Source: Chloroflexi bacterium TSY (GTDB lineage: Bacteria > Chloroflexota > Anaerolineae > Caldilineales > Caldilineaceae). From it: a stretch of DNA of 35,576 nt. The stretch lies in contig JAHBNG010000144.1 of NCBI GenBank assembly GCA_019217005.1, positions 1 to 35,576 of the forward strand, written 5' to 3'. Both the position numbers and the translations under genes were made by a program. Below are positions 16,684-24,643 of this stretch, piece after piece. Numbering within the stretch: the first letter of the stretch is position 1; each line of letters opens with the position of its first letter. The notes below the pieces were generated by a model. It saw only the letters and a program-made list of their open reading frames with translations, ran no database searches and was not told the DNA's origin.

Positions 16684-17820
16684 ATGGCTGCTGCCACTGA
16701 TATTGGGCAATTAGCCAGTGATGCAGCATCCATTCAGCCTGATGTGTCGCGCGGTCGGCTCCTGGCGGCGCGGATTTTGGCCAATCGTTTGGGGGTTGTG
16801 GGCATTGTCTGGTTAGTGCTAATCATCTTCGTCGCCCTTTTTGCGGACTTTGTTGCGCCGTATGAGGTCGATCACGTACACAAAGATGCTCTGAGAGCAC
16901 CACCACAGCGCGTGCATTTTTTCGAAAAGGATAGCTGGCAACTCACGCGTCCCTTTGTCTATGGCTACAAAAGCGAACGGGACGCGCGGACTTTTCTGAC
17001 GACGTATACCGAAGACCCCGAGAAGGTGTACCCGATCCGCTTTTTCGTTCAAGGGGAACCGTACCGTCTATGGGGGCTGATACCAAGCCAGCTTCGCCTC
17101 TTTGGCGTTGATGAGGGGGGAATGATTGCCTTATTGGGTACAGGGAGGTTGGGGCGTGACGTCCTCTCCCGCGTGCTCATGGCCACGCGAATATCACTTT
17201 CGGTTCCCATCATCGGTATGCTCATCAGCGTGATACTCGGCTCGGCCATCGGCGTTGCATCGGGGTACTGGGGTGGTCTGGCCGATACGCTGATCCAGCG
17301 CCTTACCGAAGTGCTGATGTCCTTCCCACGTATCCCCCTGTGGATGGCCCTGGCCGCAACATTGCCCGCCGATTTATCGTCCCTAAACCGCTATTTGGGT
17401 GTGACCATCGTGCTCGCTCTGATCGGTTGGGCCGGACTGTGCCGGCAGATCCGGGGCAAGACGCTTGCACTTAAGGAATCTGACTTCATCATGGCTTCGC
17501 GTGCTGCCGGATCGAGTACATCTACGATTCTCTTTGGGCACCAGGTGCCGAATTGCTTCAGTCACATTGTTGTCGTTGCCACCCTTTCTGTTCCGGGTCT
17601 CATCCTGGCCGAGGGTGCGTTGAGTTTTCTGGGCATTGGCATTACGCCTCCACTAGTGAGCTGGGGGACATTGCTCAAGGATGCGCAGTCGGTACAAGTT
17701 CTGACTAAGCATCCATGGCTCCTCGCTCCAGGCGTCTTTATGGTGCTAACCGTGCTGGCCGTTAATTTTCTTGGCGATGCGCTGCGCGATGCGTTGGATC
17801 CTTATTCGAAGATACGGTAG
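16684..17820 (+). CDS. Peptide/nickel-type ABC transporter permease, DppC-like
   Basis: 378 residues from the ATG at 16684, which has GGAG 7 nt upstream. An earlier in-frame ATG at 16603 lies within the intergenic hairpin and is rejected. The N-terminal helix is at about 40-62 (GIVWLVLIIFVALFADFVAP). It is followed by an unusually long extracytoplasmic loop of about 100 residues rich in charged residues. GTGRLGRDVLSRVLMATRIS is the classical DppC/OppC entry motif. The EAA loop is DFIMASRAAGSSTSTILFGH, and the protein ends DALRDALDPYSKIR. It pairs with the DppB-like subunit in the cytoplasmic membrane. The next gene starts 7 bp after its stop. Confidence 0.92.
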   Translation: MAAATDIGQLASDAASIQPDVSRGRLLAARILANRLGVVGIVWLVLIIFVALFADFVAPYEVDHVHKDALRAPPQRVHFFEKDSWQLTRPFVYGYKSERDARTFLTTYTEDPEKVYPIRFFVQGEPYRLWGLIPSQLRLFGVDEGGMIALLGTGRLGRDVLSRVLMATRISLSVPIIGMLISVILGSAIGVASGYWGGLADTLIQRLTEVLMSFPRIPLWMALAATLPADLSSLNRYLGVTIVLALIGWAGLCRQIRGKTLALKESDFIMASRAAGSSTSTILFGHQVPNCFSHIVVVATLSVPGLILAEGALSFLGIGITPPLVSWGTLLKDAQSVQVLTKHPWLLAPGVFMVLTVLAVNFLGDALRDALDPYSKIR

Positions 17821-17827
17821 TCAAAAG

Positions 17828-18811
17828 ATGAGTACACCCGTTCTCGAGGTACGAGATCTAAAAGTATATTTCAAGACTTTGGGAGGAATCGTCAAGTCTG
17901 TTGATGGGATGAGTTTTACCGTTGAGCGGGGCACGTGTCTGGGCATTGTTGGGGAGAGTGGCTGCGGGAAGAGCGTGACGGCGCGATCCATCCTGCGCCT
18001 GCTGCCGGATGCCATGACAAGCGGTGATATTCTATATCGGCGCAATGGATCAGAAGCGATTAATTTGGCAGAACTTGACCCAGAAAGTCAAGCGATCCGG
18101 GAGATCCGAGGCAAAGAGATTGCGATGATCTTCCAGGAACCAATGACCTCTTTGACGCCGGTTTATACCATCGGGGAGCAGATCACAGAGGGTATCCTTG
18201 TCCATCAGAACGTTGGCAAGGCCGAGGCGCGTCAGCGTGCGGCAGAGATGCTCGATCTGGTTGGTATCCCAGATAGTGAGAGCCGCCTGAACGATATTCC
18301 TGCTGCGATGAGCGGTGGCATGCGCCAGCGGGTGATGATCGCAATGGCGTTGGCGTGCCAACCAACCGTTCTGATCGCCGATGAACCAACCACTGCCCTG
18401 GACGTGACCATTCAAGCCCAGTTTTTGCGGTTGCTTCGCAGGCTTCAGCAAGAAATGCAGATGGCGCTGATTCAGATCACCCACGATCTAGCGGTCGTTG
18501 CCCAAACGGCAGATCATGTACTCGTCATGTATCTGGGACAGATGGTTGAGCAAGCTCCAGTGAAAGAATTCTTTGAGAATCCCAAACACCCCTACTCTCA
18601 GGGGCTTTTGAACTCGATTATCCTGCCTACGACAGAACCGAAGAGCCAGTTGTCGTCTATACCAGGTTCGGTGCCCGACCCATTAAATGCACCGTCTGGA
18701 TGCCGATTTCGGAATCGGTGCAGCCAAGCGCATGACCGCTGTTCGATTGAGCCGCCGGTTCTTGATATCGGGATGCAGCATAGGGTTGCTTGCTGGCTAT
18801 ATGAGTCGTGA
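17828..18811 (+). CDS. Peptide ABC transporter ATP-binding protein, DppD/OppD-like
   Basis: 327 residues. Walker [10 protein letters not shown]-loop [15 protein letters not shown], signature MSGGMRQRV, Walker [13 protein letters not shown] and H-loop ITHDLAVV are all present and intact. The C-terminal oligo_HPY extension contains [15 protein letters not shown], cysteines that in relatives bind an iron-sulfur cluster. The start is placed at MSTPVLEV, 7 bp after the permease stop, which implies translational coupling. It hydrolyses ATP with the DppF-like subunit to drive import. Confidence 0.93.
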   Translation: MSTPVLEVRDLKVYFKTLGGIVKSVDGMSFTVERGTCLGIVGESGCGKSVTARSILRLLPDAMTSGDILYRRNGSEAINLAELDPESQAIREIRGKEIAMIFQEPMTSLTPVYTIGEQITEGILVHQNVGKAEARQRAAEMLDLVGIPDSESRLNDIPAAMSGGMRQRVMIAMALACQPTVLIADEPTTALDVTIQAQFLRLLRRLQQEMQMALIQITHDLAVVAQTADHVLVMYLGQMVEQAPVKEFFENPKHPYSQGLLNSIILPTTEPKSQLSSIPGSVPDPLNAPSGCRFRNRCSQAHDRCSIEPPVLDIGMQHRVACWLYES

Positions 18812-18884
18812 GCAGGGTTGCAGAATTGCAAAGGAGCAAGGTGGCGAGCGACCCCAGCTACCTTGCAACTCCGCAACCTTGCCT
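18812..18884. repeat. Imperfect hairpin between the two ATPase genes
   Basis: GCAGGGTTGCAGAATTGCAA and GCAAGGTGGC face GCTACCTTGCAACTCCGCAA and CCTTGCC. The arms are 7-8-nt words ending in TTGC/GCAA, like the centre of repeat R1 (TTTGCAACCTTGC). It is the third different hairpin inside this operon. Confidence 0.65.
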
Positions 18885-18914
18885 AGAAAATCGAACGAGG
18901 AGAACAAACAGTAG

Positions 18915-19916
18915 GTGACCACGAAATCGATCTTGACCGTCGAACATCTTCGCAAGTTCTTTCCGGTAAAGCGAGGGATATTACGTAGGACAGTTGGCCA
19001 CGTTAAGGCGGTTGATGACGTGAGTTTTGCCGTGGAGAAAGGCGAGTGTTTTGGTCTGGTCGGCGAAAGTGGTTGTGGCAAAACAACATTGTCACGCTGC
19101 ATTCTGCGGTTGATCGAGCCAGATAGCGGGCGCATACTGCTGCATACCCAAGAAGAGGAGATCGATGTACTTGCAGCGGACAAGCAGGAAATGTCCCATC
19201 TGCGGCGAAGCGCTCAGATCATCTTTCAGGATCCTTTCTCTTCGCTTGATCCGCGCTGGCGGGTCAAGGAGATCATTACAGAGCCACTTGTTGCGCAGGG
19301 GATGAATCGACGAACTGCAGCGCAGCGTGCGCTCGAGATACTCCCCATTGTTGGGCTGAATATGCACTTCGCCGACCGATATCCCCATGAGTTAAGCGGC
19401 GGTGAGCGTCAGCGGGTTGGCATTGCACGGGCCCTCATCGTTCAACCAGCTCTCGTCCTGGCCGATGAACCAGTTTCTGCACTGGACGTTTCCGTGCAGG
19501 CACAAATTATCAATCTTTTGCTAGAGTTGCAGACGCAGATGGACCTCTCCTATGTTTTCGTCGCGCATGACCTAAGCATGATCAAGCATGTCAGTGACCG
19601 GATTGGTGTGATGTATCTAGGGCAAATGGTTGAGATTGGGAGCAGAGCACAAATCTTCGAGGCGCCCACCCACCCTTATACATATGCCCTGTTGGCATCA
19701 GTTCCGATTCCAGACCCCGAAACACGGGGACAGGGGTTCATGCTTGAGGGCGAAATCCCAAGCCCCACAAACCCACCATCGGCCTGTCGCTTTTCAACCC
19801 GATGCAGCTATGCACAAGAGAGATGTCATGAAGAGGCGCCGGAACTTCGGACGATCCGACGTGGACATCAGGTCAGGTGCCACTTCGCTGGCGAGTTAGA
19901 TTTTTCCGGAATTTAG
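18915..19916 (+). CDS. Peptide ABC transporter ATP-binding protein, DppF/OppF-like
   Basis: 333 residues. The start is a GTG, forced by an in-frame TAG immediately upstream; GAGGAG lies 12 nt before it. Motifs: Walker A GESGCGKT, Q-loop FQDPFSSLDPRW, signature LSGGERQRVGIARAL, Walker B LVLADEPVSALD, H-loop VAHDLSMIKHVSD. The C-terminal oligo_HPY region carries ACRFSTRCSYAQERC, again with likely Fe-S cysteines. FSSLDPRW is characteristic of the OppF/DppF side of the pair. It closes the five-gene operon; no clear terminator follows its stop. Confidence 0.93.
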   Translation: MTTKSILTVEHLRKFFPVKRGILRRTVGHVKAVDDVSFAVEKGECFGLVGESGCGKTTLSRCILRLIEPDSGRILLHTQEEEIDVLAADKQEMSHLRRSAQIIFQDPFSSLDPRWRVKEIITEPLVAQGMNRRTAAQRALEILPIVGLNMHFADRYPHELSGGERQRVGIARALIVQPALVLADEPVSALDVSVQAQIINLLLELQTQMDLSYVFVAHDLSMIKHVSDRIGVMYLGQMVEIGSRAQIFEAPTHPYTYALLASVPIPDPETRGQGFMLEGEIPSPTNPPSACRFSTRCSYAQERCHEEAPELRTIRRGHQVRCHFAGELDFSGI

Positions 19917-20136
19917 ACCCACTATCCACGCCCCGACTCAGCCACGCCTGATATTTTGATTTGCATAACAGATTCATGGGACAAGAGTACCTTGGCTCCT
20001 GTGTTCTGTGTTACAATATTAAGAGGCTACCACTGTTTATACTGAGCACTGCCATCGATGAGAATCCCTTACTCGAGTGAAAGAGCGGAAATTATTCTCA
20101 TCTATGAGCGAGTGCGGTATATATAGGAGATTGAAC
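19917..20136 (+). other. Intergenic region with one short inverted repeat
   Basis: No gene seen. GATGAGAAT (20057-20065) is inverted at 20094-20102, ending 34 bp before the next start. No convincing promoter or terminator was recognised. Confidence 0.4.
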
Positions 20137-20646
20137 ATGGCAATTGTTCTTGAAAATTTAGATGAAGAGATCGCTCCCGAGGAGTTGGCTGAAATGGGTT
20201 CCTTAAATCATGGCTATTTACAAATTAAAATTGGCGCGCGTTTCTTGGATGTGCCAAATTTGACGCCATCTTCTGAATTTGCGCTCGATATTTCAGCTCT
20301 CTCTGATCTGCCGGATCTAGAGCTTGTCGAGAAACCTAATTCGCTTGAGCCTGATATTGCTGTCTTTCATGAACTGCCAATTGATTTCCAAAATGATGTT
20401 CTCAAGAGCAAAAAGATGCCAGTTTTGGCGATCGAAATTTTGTCTCCGCGTCAAGGTGTACAAACACTGGTTGATAAATTCAAACTCTATTTTGCACTTG
20501 GTGTTCAATCTTGTTGGTTGGTATACCCCCATGCCAAAGCCATTGCCGTCTATCACACACCACAGGAATTCACCCTCTTCGCTCAGGGGGACGTTGTCGA
20601 TGAAGTCGCAAATGTTCGCGTGCCCTTAAGCGAGATTTTCAGCTAA
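20137..20646 (+). CDS. Uma2 family (DUF820) putative restriction endonuclease
   Basis: 169 residues from the ATG at 20137, chosen because AGGAGAT lies 7 nt upstream. The PD-(D/E)xK-like nuclease core is visible: LEPDIAVF (Asp), then VLAIEILSPRQGVQTLVDK with Glu and the conserved SP, followed by KFKLYFALGVQSCWLVYPHA. These are the usual Uma2 landmarks. The protein is slightly shorter than the typical 180-200. Such genes are abundant in Chloroflexota and Cyanobacteria, and their biological role is unsettled; nuclease activity is inferred from the fold. It stands alone between the transporter operon and a convergent hydrolase. Confidence 0.85.
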   Translation: MAIVLENLDEEIAPEELAEMGSLNHGYLQIKIGARFLDVPNLTPSSEFALDISALSDLPDLELVEKPNSLEPDIAVFHELPIDFQNDVLKSKKMPVLAIEILSPRQGVQTLVDKFKLYFALGVQSCWLVYPHAKAIAVYHTPQEFTLFAQGDVVDEVANVRVPLSEIFS

Positions 20647-20692
20647 ATCCTCTTTGCAAGATTCGGCCTGTCTATGTGTATTGTTTCCTTCG

Positions 20693-21343
20693 TCATCCCA
20701 TTCTTTCTTTGATAAACGCCTCTTTTGTCTTTGCAAGCATGAAACGATTCGTCTTTTTCTGGTTGGCCAGTGTATCGGATGGTTTGGGACCATAGTTGTG
20801 ACCGGGATAGATGACTGTATCGTCAGGCAACGCCATCACCTTGTTGTGAATGCTGTTGTACATTGCTTCCACATCGCTTCCGGGCAAATCACAACGCCCG
20901 CAACCATCGATAAAGATCGTATCGCCGGCAATCAGCTGGTTGCCATGCAGGAAACACTGACCGTCGGGTGAGTGGCCAGGTGTATGAAATAGGGAAAAGG
21001 TCACGGAGCCAATGGAGAGAGTATCTCCATCATCAGTGTCGATAATTCCGTCGACAGCAGGACGCAACCCGCCGGTTGCATGTCGCGATTGATAGACTGG
21101 AACAGGGTGCGATGTGAGAAGTTCAGCTACGCCGTTGATATGATCTCCGTGATCATGAGTCAACCAAACGGCCACAATCGTATATCCCAGCCGTTCTGCT
21201 TCTGAACGAATAAATGGGACATCCCAAGCAGGATCAATGACAACCATCTCCTTGGAGTTTTTGTCACCAAGCCAATAGATGAAGTTCTCCGCTGGACCAA
21301 CTTCCACCTGATGAACCACCAAACCTGATTCTAATTCGACCAT
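20693..21343 (-). CDS. Metallo-beta-lactamase fold hydrolase (glyoxalase II / persulfide dioxygenase-like)
   Basis: 216 residues from the ATG at 21343, set by GGGAGG 6 nt upstream. The metal-binding motif is LTHDHGDH, followed by HTPGHSPDGQ (third His), AGDTIFIDGCGRCDLPGSD (bridging Asp) and VIYPGHNYG (last His), so both metal sites are complete. The GCGRCDLPGSD segment is shared with ETHE1-type persulfide dioxygenases and YcbL-type glyoxalase II; which activity applies cannot be told from sequence alone. It is cytoplasmic and thiol-related chemistry is likely. It converges on the Uma2 gene. Confidence 0.88.
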   Translation of the reverse strand: MVELESGLVVHQVEVGPAENFIYWLGDKNSKEMVVIDPAWDVPFIRSEAERLGYTIVAVWLTHDHGDHINGVAELLTSHPVPVYQSRHATGGLRPAVDGIIDTDDGDTLSIGSVTFSLFHTPGHSPDGQCFLHGNQLIAGDTIFIDGCGRCDLPGSDVEAMYNSIHNKVMALPDDTVIYPGHNYGPKPSDTLANQKKTNRFMLAKTKEAFIKERMG

Positions 21344-21376
21344 GATTCGCCTCCCTTTCTTTGACACTGTATAATT

Positions 21377-21457
21377 AAGTGTGTCCCACAAAGTGTATAA
21401 ATGGGCACCGCTCAGTCAGAGAATCGGTTGCATTGACACACTTTGGGACACACTTCC
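21377..21457 (+). mobile_element. ~80-bp non-autonomous element T, copy T1
   Basis: AAGTGTGTCCCACAAAGTGT and CACACTTTGGGACACACT form the terminal inverted repeats. TATAATT flanks both sides (21370-21376, 21458-21464). The centre ACCGCTCAGTCAGAGA is shared with copy T2 at 23296-23374, which is in the opposite orientation. Confidence 0.7.
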
Positions 21458-21485
21458 TATAATTGGGATTAGGAACTGATAGCCA

Positions 21486-22996
21486 CATTATTCTTTACTT
21501 TCTGGTAAAAGAAAAGAGATGAGGTGAGAAATGTGACAAAAAGCGGTTAGCAGTTCATCCTAAAGGTAGAGAACCCAAAAAGGAGGAAGGAATGCTAACC
21601 GCGCCAGAAATAACTATAGCAGTACTGATGAATGTATTGCAAGTAACGCCGATGGGAACAAACGTAAATGTAATGCGTCTGATGTGGGCAATGCTGAATG
21701 GGTCGTTTCTGAAAAGTCGAGGAGCAATCCATAGCGCATTGAAAGAAAGCGGGTTTGAAGATGAGGAGCTCCGGCGAAGCTGGTGGAGCTTTCGATATGG
21801 ATCATGGGATATCACAAGTCTGCTGGGGTCGTGGCAAGAAGAAGTGGAAAGGGAATGGGAGGCAAAAAAGTTAGAAGGGTACCGAGTGAAAAGCATAGAT
21901 ATCACAGGGTTCTGGCGACCGAAGCTGCAAGGGAAAGTGAACCGACTCTATAACTCAACGGCTCGTCGGGCATTGCCCGCGCTCATCTTTGGAGTGATGA
22001 TAAGCTCGGGGAGATAGGCGGGAAACGAGTGCCACTGCTCAAGGCAATCATGAGATGCACGGTTGGAACAAAGGAAAGTGAGTTTCGGAAAAAGCTGCTG
22101 AAAGAGACGAAGAAATCACTGGAGTCAGACGAAGTGGCGGTGGTCGATGCCGGGTTTACAATCAGAGAAATGCTAGAAAGCGGCATAGACCGATTTGTCC
22201 TGCGGGAAGCGATTAACTGCACAGTGCGCCGCAATGAGTTCCCCAAACGCAAAGAAAAAGGCAGACCACCTGAATATGGTGATATTGTGCGTCCGCTCTC
22301 TCGCAGCTATAAGGGAAAGCGACTCGAGGCTACAACTCCGGACTCGTCTGGTCGCTTTCTCTATAGTGGTCGCCTGATTTGCTATCAAGCATGGCACAAT
22401 CTCGTCCCCAGAACAACCAAGGTGGATACAGCCAACCGTACCTACTCGATTTACGTCATTCAGGATCCGGCCTACAACACACCTTTGGTTTTGGCGACCG
22501 TTATGACTTTGCAGCCTGAAACCATTTATCTTGTCTACCTGGAACGCTGGCCTGTTGAACATCCCCCCCTTGGCTTCCAAGCAGATGATTGGCTTACATC
22601 GTCAATTTGTTCATGCCGATGAGGCTTGTTTCCGCTTACCTGAACTGGGGCTGCTGGCTGGCAATCTTCTTTCCCATTTAGCCGCTTCTCTTCCTCCCAT
22701 ACCGACTGGCTACTGGGCTCGAGAGCCTCAAGCCACTCCCGGCAGGCTGCGCCGTGTTCTCTCGAGTGCTCTTTTTCCAACTCCTGACCAACTCGACCCT
22801 GACTTTCGGAAAAAGGCCTCGGTTTCACACCATTTCCCTAAAGGCGTTCTCGCTCATCGCCGCCTCAATGCCGCTGCTTAAACTAGCCGAGCACTATTTT
22901 TACATTTTATCCCGTTTTTTCAGGGTGGATTCTTTTTTCCGCCCCTTTCGGTTTGCCCTTTGTCACTCAAGCCTTTACCAGAAAGTAAAGGTAATG
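21486..22996 (+). mobile_element. IS4-type insertion sequence, ~1.5 kb
   Basis: Terminal inverted repeats: CATTATTCTTTACTTTCTGG with TAAA (21486-21509) against TTTACCAGAAAGTAAAGG with TAATG (22974-22996), matching except for a few bases. They enclose one transposase gene. No target duplication was recognised. Confidence 0.75.
21592..22881 (+). pseudogene. IS4-superfamily DDE transposase, two frameshifts
   Basis: About 430 residues in total over three frame segments. The start follows AGGAGGAAGGA. The first Asp is in KSIDITGFWRPK and the second in VAVVDAGFTIREM. The Glu lies in YLERWPVE. After correcting the second frameshift the C-terminal motif reads Y-2-R-3-E-6-K (YLERWPVEHPPLASK), the diagnostic IS4 signature. 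The first break is near 22000 (ALIFGV then DDKLGEIGGK). The second is in a run of seven C at 22563-22569, where removal of one C restores the frame into QMIGLHRQFVHADEACF. Probably inactive, unless the breaks are sequencing errors or programmed. Confidence 0.85.
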
Positions 22997-23019
22997 CGAC
23001 TGTATTCATGTTAAAATAC

Positions 23020-23174
23020 GGGGTGGTTCATTTTAGCTGGATAGATAGGTTTACACTTTTAGAAACAGAAAGAACGTTTATATTCTCTGATTTCGCCGGT
23101 TCTCAGAGAGAAAACGGTCTCATATAGATTTTTGTCTATATATCAAAAGTGTAAACCTAATTTTGAACCACCCC
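23020..23174. mobile_element. 155-bp MITE with 8-bp target duplication
   Basis: GGGGTGGTTCA (23020-23030) is inverted at 23164-23174. A second perfect inverted pair, TAGGTTTACACTTTT, lies at 23046-23060 and 23145-23159. TAAAATAC flanks both sides (23012-23019, 23175-23182). A central TCTCTGA/TCAGAGA hairpin is also present. No gene inside. Confidence 0.85.
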
Positions 23175-23233
23175 TAAAATACCTTTCCAAAATAAGAACC
23201 ATCCACGAGTGGAAGAGATTACGTGGTTTTCAG

Positions 23234-23285
23234 TTAGATAGCTGGTTTGATAGTTGGTTAACCAACTATCAAACCAGCTATCTAA
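23234..23285. repeat. 52-bp perfect palindrome
   Basis: Two 26-bp arms meet without a spacer at GGTTAACC. Each arm repeats GATAGCTGGTT / GATAGTTGGTT. Every base pairs, so it can form a cruciform or a very stable RNA hairpin. It lies directly next to element T2. Confidence 0.9.
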
Positions 23286-23295
23286 TCATTTTTTA

Positions 23296-23374
23296 GGGTG
23301 TGTACCACAAAGTGTGTACATAGAGCGGGCTCTCTGACTGAGCGGTCTCCATTTGCACACTTTGGGACACACCG
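23296..23374 (-). mobile_element. ~80-bp non-autonomous element T, copy T2
   Basis: GGGTGTGTACCACAAAGTGT and CACACTTTGGGACACACC are the inverted ends. On the minus strand the interior ACCGCTCAGTCAGAGA matches T1. TCATTTTTTA (23286-23295) and TCATTTTTTTA (23375-23385) look like a target duplication that overlaps the stop codon of the neighbouring lipoprotein gene. Confidence 0.7.
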
Positions 23375-23382
23375 TCATTTTT

Positions 23383-23964
23383 TTATTTCTCAATATTGAT
23401 CTGAACCCGCAGGTTGACACCCTCAGTTGCATTAAGCCCCAACAGTGTCTGCGTGGACTCACCGCGGGCGGTGCTGTACTCACCAGAGCCGCCAGTGATG
23501 GCACGAGCAATGGCGACATCAACATCGGCCAATTCGTAACCTTGCGTCGTGATGGTCTGTGCACCTGGTTCGTCGCCAAACTGGAAGAACTGCGAAGAGA
23601 AGACCCAGACACCACCTGTTGCGTGGCCAGCATCGTTGATCATGTAGCCTTGGCAAACCCATTCACCGATTACCTTGTCTGGGAACTCAGGTGAACCGTC
23701 GGGGTTGACACCGTTGGACCCATCTAGCGTACCTGCTTCATACAGATATCCACGCGTGATGAAGCTACTGCCATCTGCCGGCAGGCCATCGTCGTAAACA
23801 ACATCTTGATCGAAGATAAAGCGATTCATATCCTCAGCGACATCGAATTCGAGCACTTGGGTGTTCTGAGGTGCGGCTTCAACTGACATCACAACGGGCG
23901 TACACGCAGCCAAGACAAGCATAAGCATGGCAACTGCGGCAACAAATAGTCGATTGATATTCAT
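23383..23964 (-). CDS. Lipoprotein with dirigent / allene-oxide-cyclase-like barrel
   Basis: 193 residues from the ATG at 23964, preceded by AAAGGAAAC. A signal peptide ends in the lipobox VLAAC at about residue 21. The rest is all-beta, with TRGYLYEAGTLDGSNGV, VIGEWVCQGYMINDAG, GGVWVFSSQFFQFG, an ITGGSGEYSTARGE turn and LRVQINIEK at the end. This order of strands and the ITGGSGxY..ARG segment resemble the dirigent/AOC-like barrels known from plants and some bacteria. An enzymatic role is not shown; binding of a hydrophobic ligand at the cell surface is possible. The stop codon lies within the apparent target duplication of element T2. Confidence 0.7.
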   Translation of the reverse strand: MNINRLFVAAVAMLMLVLAACTPVVMSVEAAPQNTQVLEFDVAEDMNRFIFDQDVVYDDGLPADGSSFITRGYLYEAGTLDGSNGVNPDGSPEFPDKVIGEWVCQGYMINDAGHATGGVWVFSSQFFQFGDEPGAQTITTQGYELADVDVAIARAITGGSGEYSTARGESTQTLLGLNATEGVNLRVQINIEK

Positions 23965-24003
23965 AATTTTGTTTCCTTTCATTCAAGAGCTAAATTTTTC
24001 GTT

Positions 24004-24069
24004 ATCAGTAGACAGCAATCGTGTCATTCTCGAGTGGAACGAAGAATCTAACGATTGCTGTCTACTGAT
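24004..24069. repeat. 66-bp hairpin with 19-bp perfect arms
   Basis: ATCAGTAGACAGCAATCGT (24004-24022) is perfectly inverted at 24051-24069. The interior contains ATTCT...AGAAT. It lies 40 bp upstream of the lipoprotein start and could lie in its leader. Confidence 0.8.
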
Positions 24070-24165
24070 CATTTTTTAACAGAGACTGTTTGCGAGGCTC
24101 ATCTACCCGACAGACTCACGAACAACGATTCTTCTCTGAATAAAACTGAGGTAAGCATTCAGCGA

Positions 24166-24345
24166 GTCAGCCATCAGCCATCAGCTCGGCACGTCCCTGT
24201 ATGGTTCGATGACTTCGTGACCGCCCGTGTTCGAGGACATCGTAGCCACTGCTTCAGGCGACAGGGACACGATGTCTCCGAACAGTTGCTGATAAGCTGA
24301 TAGCTGAAATGCTGATAGCTGAAATGCTGATAAGCTGAACAGCTA
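24166..24345. repeat. ~180-bp hairpin with heptamer-like arms and an inner stem
   Basis: GTCAGCCATCAGCCATCAGC on the left faces GCTGATAAGCTGATAGCTGA and further GCTGATA/GCTGAAAT units on the right (24289-24336). GTCCCTGT (24193-24200) and ACAGGGAC (24261-24268) form an inner stem. The right arm is longer than the left, as if words had been duplicated. Confidence 0.7.
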
Positions 24346-24485
24346 CAAACTGAGTCTTGTAAATTTTGGGAGATGAACGTTTGTTTGCTCTGCTTGCGCC
24401 TATTGTAACGGGTTGGGCGTTGGTGCTGCGTCCATGATCGCGTCCTATATTGCGTCGGTTGATCTTTCAATTAAACTGAGCTCTG

Positions 24486-24545
24486 TATGAAAACATGGTT
24501 TTGCTTTATCTGGTAGAGCAGTTGGGAAAACCATATTTTCATCAC
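24486..24545 (+). repeat. 60-bp hairpin repeat family H, copy H2
   Basis: TATGAAAACATGGTTTTGC, loop TTTATCTGGTAGAGCAGTTG, and GGAAAACCATATTTTCATCA. Loop and arms match H1 and H3. It lies about 100 nt upstream of the first BTAD regulator, in the same orientation. Confidence 0.75.
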
Positions 24546-24643
24546 AACTGCTGTAAAGATGAGTTTTCGATTGAACTGAAAAAGGTTGCGGACTTCTCTC
24601 AAAACATGTAGGATTAGGATGAATATCCACGAGGAGATAGAGT

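Noticed and set aside
24166..24345. CRISPR-like array of GCTGATA units
   Set aside because: Units are 7-8 nt with no spacers and form the arm of a hairpin, and no cas genes are present.
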